This document shows positions 23,509 to 34,772 of a stretch of DNA of 64,000 bases, one piece after another. The notes under the pieces are model-generated. The model saw nothing but the letters and a program-made list of their open reading frames with translations, made no database searches and was not told the origin of the DNA. The position numbers and the translations under genes were made by a program. How positions within the stretch are numbered: position 1 is the first letter of the stretch; the number at the start of each line of letters is the position of its first letter. The stretch is from Oscheius dolichura (lineage: Eukaryota; Nematoda; Chromadorea; Rhabditida; Rhabditidae), in the NCBI GenBank assembly GCA_932521035.1, contig OW051494.1:1474001-1538000 (forward strand). Reading direction: 5' to 3'.

Positions 23509-24779
23509 ATCGGCTATCAGACCACACAAACCACAACCACCACATTAAATATGATACAAAACATCTGGTCTGAAAGAATGAGAAAAGTATCAACTTTTCG
23601 AGTAAACTTATTAGTTGCTCTGTGATCTCACACCATCTGGTGGTGATTAGATTTCTAGGTGAGAATTATAGGAGCCTTGTACACATTTTTTTCTTTAAAT
23701 AGAGCCGAATACGAAGGATTTTCTGATTTTCAATCGTTCCACAATGCGGAATCCACATCAGTCCACATTTTTCTCTTCTAATTAAACTATCAACTCGAGT
23801 TCCAAGTGATCTATTTCAGCCATTCATCACTGCTTCTCGCCCCTTTCACTTTCTCAAATTACGGTTCCAGTCCGGGAAAATGAATTTTTGAAAAAGGGAA
23901 AGCAGAAAGAAAGGGCGACTTCATAATTGTAGATTTAGACAACACATTGGATACGCGAAAGTTCTGTATGGGAAATGACAGTAAAAACTTTATAGTTTTG
24001 GTGGTTTGGATGCACACTGCCTGCCTGGAAAGGTGGATGACAACAAATTTTGTCAATTTTACCAAATTCTGATTAGACAACCGGTCGAGAACCGCAATTC
24101 TGTGAATTCTCTTCCTTCAGCCATAATAATCGCATAAGAAATGTCTTCTGTCGATTAATCTTCTTATTTTTGTCTGTCGGCTCCTCCCATTGTATTTCTA
24201 GCTGTTTAAAGTAGCTGTCTCCTTCATTTCTTTCAGGTTCTATTGGAGAGCCGCAGAAGAATTCCTTGGCAACATTTTTAAAATACGCATTGTGGACAAA
24301 TATACCAAATGTGATTATTGGGCCGTCTCTGAAAAGATTCCGTGTTTGTTATTGACTGTAGAGAGATCCTATTACGCTGCAATTATGAGATGAAACAGGC
24401 GAATAAACATGTCGACTGTTTCTGGAGAGAAAATCGTCAACTGTGTGAGAATGAACGAAATGTAAGTGGTTAAAGCAACGATTGCTATCACAAAGACAGC
24501 AAAAACGATGCCCTAAAATTTTAATGAATCATCTAAAAAAAAGCTTATAATATATAATACCTCAGCGAAGGATAAATTTTCTTCTAGCTGATATCTTACC
24601 GCCAGCGTGTAATTAACTCGACTCGGTCTTCTATTCTTCAAGGCAGCGTTTAGCAGCCAAGTTCTTCGATAATTGGAGAGAAATAAGAGAGAAACGAGAA
24701 TAGGGAGACTGGAAAGAAAGAAAGATCCACAGAGAATAGGAATCCATTCTGTAAAGGGAATAATTCCAAACATTGAAAT

Positions 24780-25436
24780 TATTTTGGACCGCCTCCCACA
24801 CGCTCCATTGCGAATTGATACAGTAACCCTTACTGTATTTTATTTTGCATTTTTATTCCATGACTACATAATTTTTGCAGTTTTTTTTACTATATTAGAC
24901 TAATTCAGGGTCAGCAAAAAATATATAAAACAGTTAAAAATAGTGAAAATGTATAAAATCGCAAAATAAGTGCAACGTGCAGCAAGCGTGCCCCAAAATC
25001 TTTCACAAATTGTGCGCACGCATGGGAGAGTCCTTTTAAAGGGACAGTTTGGTTGGGCACGAATTACTGTAGAATTTGTCTTTGGCGCCTCTTTTGGCAA
25101 TTTGAATTGTATTGAAAACTCATCATTTTGTCTTTTCGCATTTTATTCTTTGTTGCATATGATTCGCTAGCTTCTGCTGATCATTTAGATATAAAGAAAT
25201 GCAAGAAATTATGGAAAAAAAACGAGCGAAAATAGTTTTTAGAAAATCGCAGTAAATCTGCTCCATCTCATCGTACCCCAAATGGGGTACGTTCGCACCT
25301 ATGCGAGACTGTCCCTTTAAGTTGAAGAGGCTTTCTTGAAATGGAAAGGCTGATAATAATTGTCAGGTGTTTTGCTCCTTGGAAATAGAAACACCGTCTG
25401 ACATATGATATTTGTTCTCTCATGGGCGCACTCTCT
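24780..25436. repeat. Repeat-rich insert within Sre gene 3
   Basis: Contains an inverted pair CCTTTTAAAGGGACAGT (about 25031) and ACTGTCCCTTTAAG (about 25308), plus AT-rich DNA. No coding frame is supported. It separates the two halves of one receptor exon. Confidence 0.5.
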
Positions 25437-25594
25437 TATAGTCCATTTCCAACGGAACAAGTAAGTGGAATTTGAGTTATTTTGAATTTTGATAGAGGGA
25501 GTCATTTTTTTCCAATGTAAATATTGAAAAATACGCTATTTTTGATCGCCGTAGGCTCTCGCAACGAGTCTTTTCCCCTTGGAAATGGACTATA
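25437..25594. mobile_element. MITE family 1, copy e (in or beside a receptor exon)
   Basis: Arms TATAGTCCATTTCCAACGG and CCTTGGAAATGGACTATA; the interior is unrelated to copies a-d. It overlaps the expected 3' end of the 205-nt exon of Sre gene 3. Confidence 0.8.
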
Positions 25595-26379
25595 TTTGGT
25601 TTTCAAGAAAAACCATTTAATAGAGAAAGTACCTAAGACGGCTACTGAAGCCGAAATAGCGGAGATTGAAACAAAAAGGAAGATAAGAATCGCAGGTATC
25701 CAGAGCCTTCTCTTGGTAGCATAGTCTTGAATAAAGTACAGCGATAATTCTCTCTCGATAACCAGAGGAATAGAGCTGAAAATGAGCAGAAAGAATTGTG
25801 TGCCTAGGCTGCAGGTATACATGGTCATCAGCATAGCAATAAAGTAGAATCTAATCCACGAGGAGGCAATGATAAGAAAATTGTCCTCTGGAATTCCTAT
25901 ACAGCTAGTTTGGCTGTTTTTTTAATAAGATTAACCTTCATACGGTAATATCTGACTTTGATATCCCAAAACAATTAGTCTACCAGTTAAAAATAGAAAA
26001 TATTGAGAGAAAACGAAAAGAGCACCAATCTGGAAAGGATTAAAATCGGATAAGATGAAGAATTTACCTTGAAATGGATGTGAAACCGTAATCTAGGAGT
26101 CATTAACGACGCTGCAATGCAGATGGCATAATTGACAATAATTAAGGCAGTTTCGATGATAACGCACCACTTGAATTCATCTAGATTTGGCGTGAATAGA
26201 AGTTTCATAAATATATTTCTTCGTCTTCTTTCTGTTAGACTGAAGGTAAGCAGAAAAAAGTTGCGGAGGTAAGGAGGTTCAGAGGAAAGAAAACATCTGT
26301 CTGCAACGATTTGATGTTCTGGGAAGTTATGTTTTATTAAAATGAAATGAGAAGAAATAATTCCGTGTTAATTGGATCT

Positions 26380-26491
26380 ACCGGCAATAAATTATAGCCA
26401 ACCTTTTCAAAAATGTTTCACTGTTTCTACATATTTGACCCTTTTGTAGTGGAAACATTTTTGAAAAGTTGCCCAACTTTTATTGCCGGTT
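26380..26491. mobile_element. Hairpin element upstream of the Sre cluster
   Basis: A long inverted repeat. CCGGCAATAAA...CCTTTTCAAAAATGTTTCAC pairs with GTGGAAACATTTTTGAAAAG...TTTATTGCCGG, around a ~25-bp loop. No open frame. Confidence 0.8.
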
Positions 26492-26599
26492 GCTTTCTTT
26501 AAATCAGATGACCGGACGCTGACAAAGTGGCACGGGAAAAATAATTGACATAAATATATGTTCCCTTCTGAAGACGACTGCTATCATTAGGATAGCGCG

Positions 26600-27800
26600 G
26601 GGGAGTTTGATTTTTTTACGTCACGGTTCATCACTCCTAAGACGCTGCTCCGTAACCGTGGCCGTAATCTCCGGAGCACTGGGACGGTCGACGTTCATTA
26701 TCGAACGAACGGAATTGCCCTTGATGATGGAATTGTTGAAGGCGAGGTCGTCCTTATCTTGCAAAGTTTGCAGCTTGGCACACGCGTCACATTTCGTCGA
26801 CCAATTCCGCCTTCGACAGCTGAACTTGACCCTGGACAACTGCCAAAATTGTTTCGGCATTCAGCACAGGCTCGTCGTCAGTGAGCAGCGGCTTGTAAAG
26901 TTGGTCGCTGTGCCAGAAGGGCCTCTCCTGTAAAAAAAGAAGACATTAGCGATCGTTACAGCTGCAGTACAATTTAAAAATTGAGCCAAAACCGGCGGCC
27001 TACAACAAAAAGATAATATCAAAAACTGCCCGTTTTGAGCTCGAGAAAAACAATTTTTTAAACCTGTTTCAATTTTTTTACAAAAGAGTATTCCTCAATA
27101 AGTAAACCTCGCCAGGTAAAAGTGTTTCCGTTAAAAGATAGAAAAAGTTGTGCTCTTTCGTTCAAGATCAAGAACGACTCTGCAGCTCTTTTCGGTAGCT
27201 CAGGGCGGCGACATTTAAGCCCTCGACCTTAATTTTGGCCGGATTAAATCAGGTCTCTTCTCACCATTTCAAATGAACTTTTAGGTTAAAATGCAGCAAT
27301 TGTGATCGTTTTTCGATCAGAATTGAAAAAAAAACTCAACTAACCTTGCCAGAGACGGGATCCTTGATGAAGAGCTGGCCGCCGTTTGTTCTTGACTTTG
27401 TTCTTCAGCCGACCCAGGTAGGCCTTGCCAGTCATCTTGACCAAAGCCATTGTATCCGGAATCTGTTGGATCACCGAGCATCTGGAGACCTCTTCCGTCG
27501 TCTTGAGCACATCATACTTGGGGAAAGACTCGTCTCCAGCCTTGAGGATATCATTCTTCTTCGGCGGCTTCTGAATATTCAGAACTTTTTCCTTTTTCTT
27601 CTTTCTTTTTCCTCTTTCTTCCTCATGACACGGTTCTCCATCTTCTTTACGGAACTCTTGTCGAATGTTTCACTCCTCCTCGACTGGATCGGAGCCGGTG
27701 AGGTGACAGGGCGTGGAGAGAATCGAATTTTAACGAAGTTGCTGAAAATGAATGCGAGGCTAAGAAGCAGAAAAAAAAGTAGCGGTGCCCTTCCCCGCAC
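26600..27800 (-). pseudogene. Degraded unrecognised gene
   Basis: Read on the minus strand, blocks of coding-like sequence appear in changing frames. They are a Lys/Glu-rich stretch (KSSVKKMENRVMRKKEEKER), PPKKNDILKAGDESFPKYDV..., a GGQLFIKDPVSGK exon end, ERPFWHSDQLYKPLLTDDEP... and LQTLQDKDDLAFNNS... to a stop at 26621. At least two shifts, near 27380 and 26795, are not explained by introns (one clear intron lies between about 26936 and 27343). No ATG start is evident. I infer a decaying gene; sequencing error is an alternative. Confidence 0.35.
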
Positions 27801-28429
27801 AGCCCGTAACCGTTTGTCATTTTTGCATAATTTTTTCCCCTTTGTTAAACTCTTGCCATAAAATGTTCTATTATAACCATTTTTTTATTGCTCGAATAAT
27901 ACAACGAAGAAGTGTAGAGACAATAAGGAGACAGTTACGTTTTTTGGCGACAGGCGGGGAAAGCAGCGGAACGCGGTGGAAAGCGGTTTTTCAATCGGGG
28001 AAGAGCCCGCGTTCTTTTGGAATATGAAAAAGAAAAAGGAGAATGACTCACGAGGCTACACCACACTTCTGAGGGACCAAGAATGCCCTTTCAAGGGGTC
28101 TATTCGAGTTAAACTTGACAAAATGTTTAATTTTCGTGGGCTAACGATTACTGTAACTTGGTCAGACTAAAAAGGGCTCACTCTGTGTTTATTTTTGTGC
28201 CCGGAAAGACGAAAAAGATCTGCACTAATGAGACAACTTTACAGGGCATCAGCCAGTTTCTTGTCAACGCTTTTGACACTTGTTTGCGGATCACCCCAAT
28301 GGGGATAACCTATCAATCTCGCAGTTTGCCCGTTAAATGTTAATAGCCGAGAATCGATGATTCGTTACTTCTTCTTCTGCTGTTAGTTATAGCCGCTTTT
28401 TTTTCTCTTATGAAATGCTTTAGTTGCTC

Positions 28430-30984
28430 TTCTGCCTACAATTTACTCTTCTATTGATCCTGACACTCTTTCAAAAAAGGCTGAAAGTGTAAAACTTTCC
28501 CCAAGCGAGGTCAAAAGAGCCGAACAATTGCACTGCGGTTGGTATGTCCAAGCAGTTTCCAGTCTTCTGGGAGCAATGGGAAAGGAACTCTACAGAAAGA
28601 TGGACAGGTAGGTAGAAATAGACAAAAACGACAGGATGTAGAGGATTAGCGGGAGGTAATCCTCTTTCTCTTGGATTATTAAGTTTGACTCATTTTAACG
28701 ATCGAAAGCAATGGGTAATGTGGGGATATAGCTCAGTGGTAGAGCGCTCCCTTAGCATGGGAGAGGTCTGGGGTTCAATTCCCTATATCTCCAGAAACTT
28801 TTTTGCTTTTTTCCCCGTTCAATAAAAGGTTCCAGAAATAATAGAAGAGCATTCGTTGCTTGCCCATTCGAAGAAGGAATATTCCATTGAAATTCCATAG
28901 GAGCATGACATCAAAAAAGGAGCCCAGTGCTTGGTCAAAGCTTTCGATGGGAAATTGGTAGCCTCTCTCCCATTCTCCCAATTTTTCTTTTTTTTAGCTA
29001 GCCTCCTATCCTGAAGCGATTTCTGCAAGGCAATATGATCCAGAAAGGATGTGAACACAAAACAAAAGTTTCCTAAACGGTTGACGTTGAAGCAGTTCTC
29101 CTACGTGAAAAGGAGAATAAGAAGGAATATTTTGTCTCTCTACACTAATGTCAAATTTTAAAAGGAAGCGGGCAAACCTTCTTTTAGGAAAATGTCAAAA
29201 ATGAAGCAAGATTGGAGGACAAGTCGGACTTTCCTTTCAAAGTTAGGACAGTAGCAAAGGCCCCAGCTCTCAAAAGCTGTTCTATTGGAAAATCTGCGGT
29301 TACAGTAGGTTTCCTGAAAGCGTTAAGCTACTTTTTTAAGGAAATAACTGACCTCCTGGAAGGAGTTGTGCGCCTTGTGAAGAACAAAACACGCGAGGAG
29401 CAAACAAACCTCCACGATTCCTATAAAAAACTCCAACAGGTCTGATTATGATCTTTTTTATTTGGCAAACAAGGAGACTTTCAGCTTCAAGATCTTGTTT
29501 CCCAGAGGAAGAAGCAAGACAGCTTCAAATACCGTATGCTGGATATGGTACTGGGAAAAGGTAACCCTCTCCGTAAGAAGAAGACGTTTCAGGACCAGTG
29601 AGACCGTTTTTCAGACTATAAAACCGATTCTAGGTTCAAAAACTTCTCTTCAATGAATAAAGACGCTTACGATCTCATTAGCACGATCTCAAAATACACA
29701 AAGGATAAAAGTTTCAACATTCTCTCGCCGCGAATCTTTTCTCTGATGCCACAGAAGGAAGCAAGGGTCGTTAACCGTGTTTCCTCACAAGATAATATTT
29801 TAAAGGGTTTTTCTCTCACCGAGTATTTTTCCATTTTACAAAGACGACTCTGGGAATAGCGTTCTACCACTGCTGACGCTACTGGAAGCAATTGGAACGG
29901 AGGGAAAGGAGAGGGAACGGCTCTTGGAGCTGATTATGGATGCTTCAGGTTGAAGTTTTTTTCATTTATGGGACTAAATGACACACTTTTCTTTCTCCTT
30001 TTGGTTGTTCGCTCTTTTTTTGCTGCAAATATCTGGTATCAATGATGTTTACATTCTTCCAGGAGCCAATGAGATCGTGGAAGACACCCTGCGAATAACT
30101 AAAAACCTTATGAAAAGCGACTTGTGAAAGGATATCCTGGAAATAAGTGCCGTAATCGAGGAATCTTTCCTAGCCGCCCAAAAATCCTTCACCCCTCAAC
30201 AACGAAAAGATCTAACTAGGAGAAAATACACGTTCCTGGATAAAGAGCAGCTACATCAATTTTATGGAGAAAATGGTTGTTCTTCGGTATTTCAACAGTT
30301 TTGAGACTAGAATTTCAGGAATTTACAACAATTCCCTATCAAAGTTAGAATTTGACATTGATGATTATGCCTAGATGACAAAGGAGCAAAAGGAGGAATC
30401 GTTGAAGCAGACTGTAAGGATTCTGGCTGGTCAGCCAGGAAGGAACAAGAGAGCTATTATGGTAAATGTGCTGGCACCAACGGTTCTAGCTCCTTTTGCC
30501 TTTGCTCCGCTCGTTCAAATGGTACGGTTCTCTGACAATTTGAGAATTGAAATAAATTTTAGTTCAACATCCTTGGCCCTACCGTCCTGTCCCCGAATAT
30601 CTTCTCTCCAAGCATTATAGCTCCACTACTGTTGAGTCCGCCAATTCTCTCACCGCAGGTCTTCTTTTTATTTTCTCACTGTATCACCAGTAAACACTTT
30701 TTCAGCTCTTCCATCCCCTCATCCTCTCGCCATATTTTCTAGGACCTAATGTGTTATCAGGATTTATCTTCAGTCCTTTCATTTTGTCGCCTTTTGTACT
30801 GTCACCTAACATCTTGACCCCGTACGTATTCTCCCCTCTTATTCTGTCTCCTCTGGTACTCAGTGCAGGATTGGCTAGCCCAACAGTAATGTCTGGCTCA
30901 ATCCTCAGCCCTGCAGTTGCTTCACCGCCCGTTCTTGCACAATCTGCTTTATCTACAGCTGTACTATCGCCCAGTTTTCTTTAA
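28430..30984 (+). pseudogene. MLT-10-like moulting-cycle gene with two in-frame stops
   Basis: Exons include about 28430-28607, 29188-29439, 29485-29560, from 29615, to 29948, 30063-30275, from 30319, and the C-terminus to 30984. Landmarks match the MLT-10 family: FNILSPRIFSLMP, then LPLLTLLEAIG...LLELIMDASGANEI, KSFTPQQRKD...YTFLDKEQLHQFYG, and a hydrophobic tail of LSPxxLSP repeats. MLT-10 is a secreted nematode protein needed for moulting. Here TGA (30125-30127) and TAG (30372-30374) interrupt otherwise clean frames, with strong similarity on both sides and no intron that removes them. The signal exon and the phase join between the first two exons are not resolved. Confidence 0.75.
28722..28793 (+). 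tRNA. tRNA-Ala (anticodon AGC)
   Basis: A full cloverleaf. The acceptor GGGGATA pairs with TATCTCC and includes the G3:U70 wobble that marks alanine tRNAs. The D arm is GCTCAGTGGTAGAGC, the anticodon stem CTCCC/GGGAG with loop TTAGCAT, the T loop TTCAATT, and the discriminator A. No intron. It lies in the same orientation inside an intron-sized gap of the MLT-10-like pseudogene. Confidence 0.97.
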
Positions 30985-31396
30985 TAAAATTTAAATAATT
31001 TTCCCTTTTGCTTCTTGAAAATGTGGCAGATTTGTTTTACAGAAAAAGATAAAAACAAACAAAGATTTAATATTTTTTCAACTTTTATTCTTCCACGTCA
31101 CTAATATATCCTGAGCTGTTAGCTGGTGCTTTAATTTGGATCGTCGGCCCAAAAGTTGTGCCGAATCGAGTTGAACATTTTTTCGGGGGTCTCACACTTT
31201 TTTCGGCCATGACAAAGATGAGGAACACTCGTTACTAACGAAACCTTTATTACGTGCTTCTATAGCATTCCAAATAAGAAACACAAGAAACGGCGGCGGC
31301 GGTTACTACTTGTATGCCTGCAATCTCTTCGGCAGTAATATTGCTGTTGACAGACAGCTCCCAGTCATACCAATCCGTTCCCTTAATCTTTCGTGT

Positions 31397-31855
31397 TTAA
31401 TATTCACCCGTGTAAGTTACCGTAAACAATGAGCCGTTTTGCTTGAAAGCGAAGCGGAACTGGTAAGTGCCGTCTGGCAGAGGCGTGGACGTCAATGGTT
31501 TAGTTAGTGTGTTATTGGCATTTGTTCTGATATCTATCAGCTGTCCTTTTTGGCTGTCAGGATTAGCATTGACAAAATAAAACCATAATAAGACTTTTGA
31601 CTCGTGTGAATATATCCGAGACAAAAGTTTTCCAGTAAAGTGAGACCTGAACAAATTTGAGAAAGAATAAAACAAAAGTTCTAACGTGTTGTAAACGCAG
31701 GCAATAGACCACCACTCGTCGTTACGGAGGCCCTCACTAGTCAGATTGGTTATTAGGGCATGAGCTGTCTGAAAAAATGAGTCAGTCAGAAAATCGGCTA
31801 GAAATACCCAAAAGAGGAGAAGAGCAAAGAGAAGAGTTGCTTGCATGGCTGTCAT
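31397..31855 (-). CDS. Tandem secreted protein T1 (126 aa)
   Basis: Exons 31808-31855, 31686-31768 and 31397-31646. Both introns are exactly 39 nt and leave the frame open if unspliced, but they carry GT...TTCAG ends at the same places as T2. Residues 1-16 are a signal peptide (MTAMQATLLFALLLFW). The mature part has NLTSEGLRNDEWWSIACVYN, then SHFTGKLLSRIYSHES and LPDGTYQFRFAFKQNGS, with several N-glycosylation sites. Family unknown. Paralog T2 lies directly upstream. Confidence 0.6.
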   Translation of the reverse strand: MTAMQATLLFALLLFWVFLADFLTDSFFQTAHALITNLTSEGLRNDEWWSIACVYNTLELLFYSFSNLFRSHFTGKLLSRIYSHESKVLLWFYFVNANPDSQKGQLIDIRTNANNTLTKPLTSTPLPDGTYQFRFAFKQNGSLFTVTYTGEY

Positions 31856-32434
31856 CCAATGTAAGAAGGCCGCGCAGTTACCAGGCTGCCTCCTAATAGG
31901 CCAACACTCTCACCATGGTGAGGGGTTTTCCCGCATTTTATTAAGACTGCTAATCCGATTCCTAAATTTCTGTATTGAATATTCCCCGGAATGGCACTTG
32001 CCGTAAGCGAGGAGCCGTTTAATTTAAAAGCAAATCTAAACTCGTATGTATTGTCAGACAACGGCGTAGACGTTAATGGTCCATTAAGAGAAACAGTGTT
32101 ATTCGCCCTACTATCTCGTATAACTCCTCGGTAGTAGTCGTCATACGGCATAATTATATGCAATCGAGAATAATTGGTCTGACTCGTGTGAATATACCGC
32201 AGACTGAAGGATTCCAGTAAAGTGAGGCCTGAACAAATTTGAGAAAGAATAAAACAAAAGGTCTAACGTGTTATAAACGCAGGCAATAGACCACCACTCG
32301 TCGTTACGGATGCCCTCGCTAGTCAAATTTAACAGTGGTAGAGCATGGATTGCCTGAATGAGAGAGGCCGTAAGGTATTGGTTCGGAAATACCCAAACGA
32401 GAAGAGCGAACGAGATTGCCTGAAGGGTTGTCAT
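31852..32434 (-). pseudogene. Tandem secreted protein T2, probably frameshifted
   Basis: Exons 32393-32434 and 32268-32353 and the third from 32228, again with two 39-nt introns, align with T1 (signal MTTLQAISFALLVW, then NLTSEGIRNDEWWSIACVYN). In the third exon the frame of PHFTGILQSAVYSHES reaches a stop, and similarity continues in another frame (GPLTSTPLSDNTYEFRFAFK). A shift must lie near 32150-32180. The second frame runs past the T1-equivalent end to a TGA that overlaps the T1 ATG, which I regard as coincidence after loss of the original stop. Confidence 0.5.
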
Positions 32435-32464
32435 CAAATGAAGGAAATGCAGGCAGTACCCATG

Positions 32465-33030
32465 TTACCTGCTAACATATTGCCCATAAAGCATCCAAAA
32501 TGTCAAACCATTGTAAAATGATGCGTTGACAGCCCGGCGATTTTGCAGCTTTCTAAACAGGGGGAGATTTATAAATTTCGCTGAAAAAACAGAAAATGTT
32601 AGACCAGCATAGAAGTACCGTAACTTCAATTTTTCGGCACTTTTTGTGGTCTTCTTTGATATTTTATCCGAGCTGGCGCTCCTCTCCCGCCTCCTGACCG
32701 GCTTCCTCTTCTTCCCGTTCAAGGATCGTCTCCATCTCCCAATATGGTCTATCCTCATCCACTTCGTCATCGTCGCTGTCGTCCACAACCGGATCACTAT
32801 CTATCACGTACGACAGACCCGACGATAATAGCGCTCCATCTTGTCAAACGTCTTCTCCCATCCAATCAACATAGTCGCCTCCCTCTCCGTCTTCATAATC
32901 GCCACGCAGTAAATTCTTCCATGTGTGTCATTCATAAATTCATCATAGCTGGTATGACCATATTTTTCAGAATAAGAATTACCGAAAAACTCGGCACAAG
33001 ACGCCAGACTGAAAAAAGAGTTAACCGGAA
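32465..33030 (-). pseudogene. Acidic coding-like fragment
   Basis: On the minus strand a strongly acidic frame reads RGDYEDGEGGDYVDWMGEDV, meets a TGA, then continues in frame with SDPVVDDSDDDEVDEDRPYW and EREEEEAGQEAGEERQLG to a stop near 32672. No start or family is recognised. The biased composition suggests an old coding exon. Confidence 0.25.
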
Positions 33031-33292
33031 GAGTTGTCCATTAGCGTAGTGGAGGAGTGGCGCGCGCTTCCAGTTCAAACATGGTGGAACCCTCAGTGGC
33101 TTGGGGCTCAAATTTTTCCTCTTGGAATGAGTGGGTGCAACTTCGAAAAGCTTTAGAGATGGGGTCACGTTTGATTCCGGTCGGTTATCGGAACATCCGA
33201 CTGCTCCGCTCGAGTGAATTTATTCACTTTGTAGTTCAAATGAATTTATTCACGAATTTATTCAGTACAACGGTCCAAATGAAAATTGGCGG

Positions 33293-34176
33293 CTAAAGTT
33301 CTTTTTCTACGGGGTTGGGATAGTGTTTTTCGAGCTGTGCAATCGTATCGTTGCTAATCAGGGCCGTTGTCTTGTTATAGTAAGGGCTCAGTTTCTCCGC
33401 CTTCTTTGCCAGTTTCCACAAGTCGGCATCCGTCTTGCCCCAGTTCAATAGGGAGAAATCTATCGAAGTACAGACATCACAAGCAATCTTCATCATGTTG
33501 CTCTCCGGCTTCCACCAATCATCTGCCTGGTCAATTACCGTTTGAACTCCTTGAGCATCCGTTGTGGGAACCGAAAACTGAAAAATAACGGGCTAATTAA
33601 ACTTTGCTTCGGTTACTGTAAAGGAAGGAGCAATAAGCCAGGACTTACATAAGCGCCTCCCATGTAGAATGTGACATAATACAGAAATTCAAAACCATTG
33701 TCATAATTCCTAGGGAAAGCAAAGATACTTTGTTCACTCGCGGCCAGTTCGGATCCACCCACGAAGGATTGCATCAAAATGGTCTTCTAAAAGGTTAATT
33801 GATCATTACTACTTTTTGACTCTTACGTTTACATGGTCTAAATCGAAGCGAAATTCGATCACTTTCACTTGGGGCAAATAGAAACCGGGATTTATCCATA
33901 GGGATAAACTGTGCCTGAAATTTAGCCGATAATTGTCTTCATAAAAAGTAAGAAAGGGAAGTAAGCTACCGTATCCCATAATGGCCAGGTTGATAGAGGA
34001 ATCTCACCTTGGATAGGGTCCGACGACACGGATTTTGTAGATATGCCCCTGCCATGAAGTAACTGTATAGTCATTTGAAATTTGGGCCAGTAACAGAAAG
34101 AAGCTTTTATTTATAAACAGTTGAATACCTCCAAAGGGAAGCAGACGATGAACAAGAGGCTTGCTACTAGGCGCAT
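33293..34176 (-). CDS. Secreted family, member B (214 aa) with a suspect splice acceptor
   Basis: Exons 34129-34176 (signal, MRLVASLLFIVCFPLE), 34008-34093, 33827-33914, 33649-33786 and 33293-33577 follow member A. Conserved blocks are NDYTVTS, PRNYDNGFEFLYYVTFYMGG, DWW, C-x2-CT and LNWGKTDADLWKLAKKAEK. The odd point is the acceptor of exon 2. Members A and C have CAG there, but B has CTG (bases 34094-34096 read CTG on the minus strand). No nearby AG restores the frame, and the unspliced intron has a TAA. The gene may be losing function or use a non-AG acceptor. Confidence 0.65.
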
Positions 34177-34772
34177 GGCGGATTCGGGCTGGGTACACGG
34201 AGCGTGTGACTTTTTCAGCAGTGGCCCAGTTACCATGGTGGGTAATGTGTTTCTAAGCAGTAAAACATATAAGAAAAGTCTAATTAGTAGGGTGTCTGGA
34301 ATAGGAATGGAGAAGAGGTGGGAGCAAGTTTTCCACAGTTTGGGTCCACCAGATAAACTTTATAGTCTGTTTCAAATGGAAAAGTTTTTCGCGCGCCAGG
34401 ACCCCTTCAAATTTTTCAAAAGCAATTTCTTCAAAATTTTTCGATATTCGGATTTGACATTCGATCATTTTTATATTTTTTGAGTAGATAATAATTCAAG
34501 TAGGCAAATGCAGTGATAAAAACAAGTGAAACATGGGCAAATGCGCAAAAAACTGCATGCAAACCTGTCGGGTTGGACCATCTAGAAGGCTAAGTTGCCC
34601 CATCGACCACTTATTTATCCTTTAACCAAATACATTTCCATTTGATATGGACTATACCATAATCCATGGAAGTCCCCTTCTGGAGAATAAATTGACAGAT
34701 AGCCCAAATCCTATAGAATATTTATTCCAAAAATCTACAAATCGAAACAGTGAAAACTGTCAAAATTAGCGG
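34177..34772. other. Intergenic, no gene seen
   Basis: AT-rich DNA between members B and C of the secreted family. A short piece near 34637-34657 (CATTTCCATTTGATATGGACTATA) resembles a decayed end of MITE family 1. Nothing coding. Confidence 0.5.

Larger units (their letters stand above)
24073..26208 (-). pseudogene. Sre-type chemoreceptor 3, interrupted
   Basis: Exons 26068-26208, 25936-26029 and 25821-25896 and the start of the next (from 25775) align with Sre gene 2; the second and third have identical lengths (94 and 76 nt). The fourth exon should run 205 nt but loses similarity after WIPAILIFLFVSISA and meets MITE copy e. Its likely continuation (MFGIIPFTEWIPILCGS...) appears about 0.8 kb further on, near 24770. 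It runs without a clear intron into LSNYRRTW...RYQLEENLSF (to 24561). Later exons 24376-24512 (137 nt) and 24073-24328 are intact. Either the gap is spliced by signals I cannot see, or the receptor is broken. Confidence 0.65.

Noticed and set aside
29599-29601. A third in-frame TGA in the MLT-10-like gene
   Set aside because: It lies inside a good 54-nt intron (29561-29614, GTAACC...TTTCAG) that is in frame when removed.
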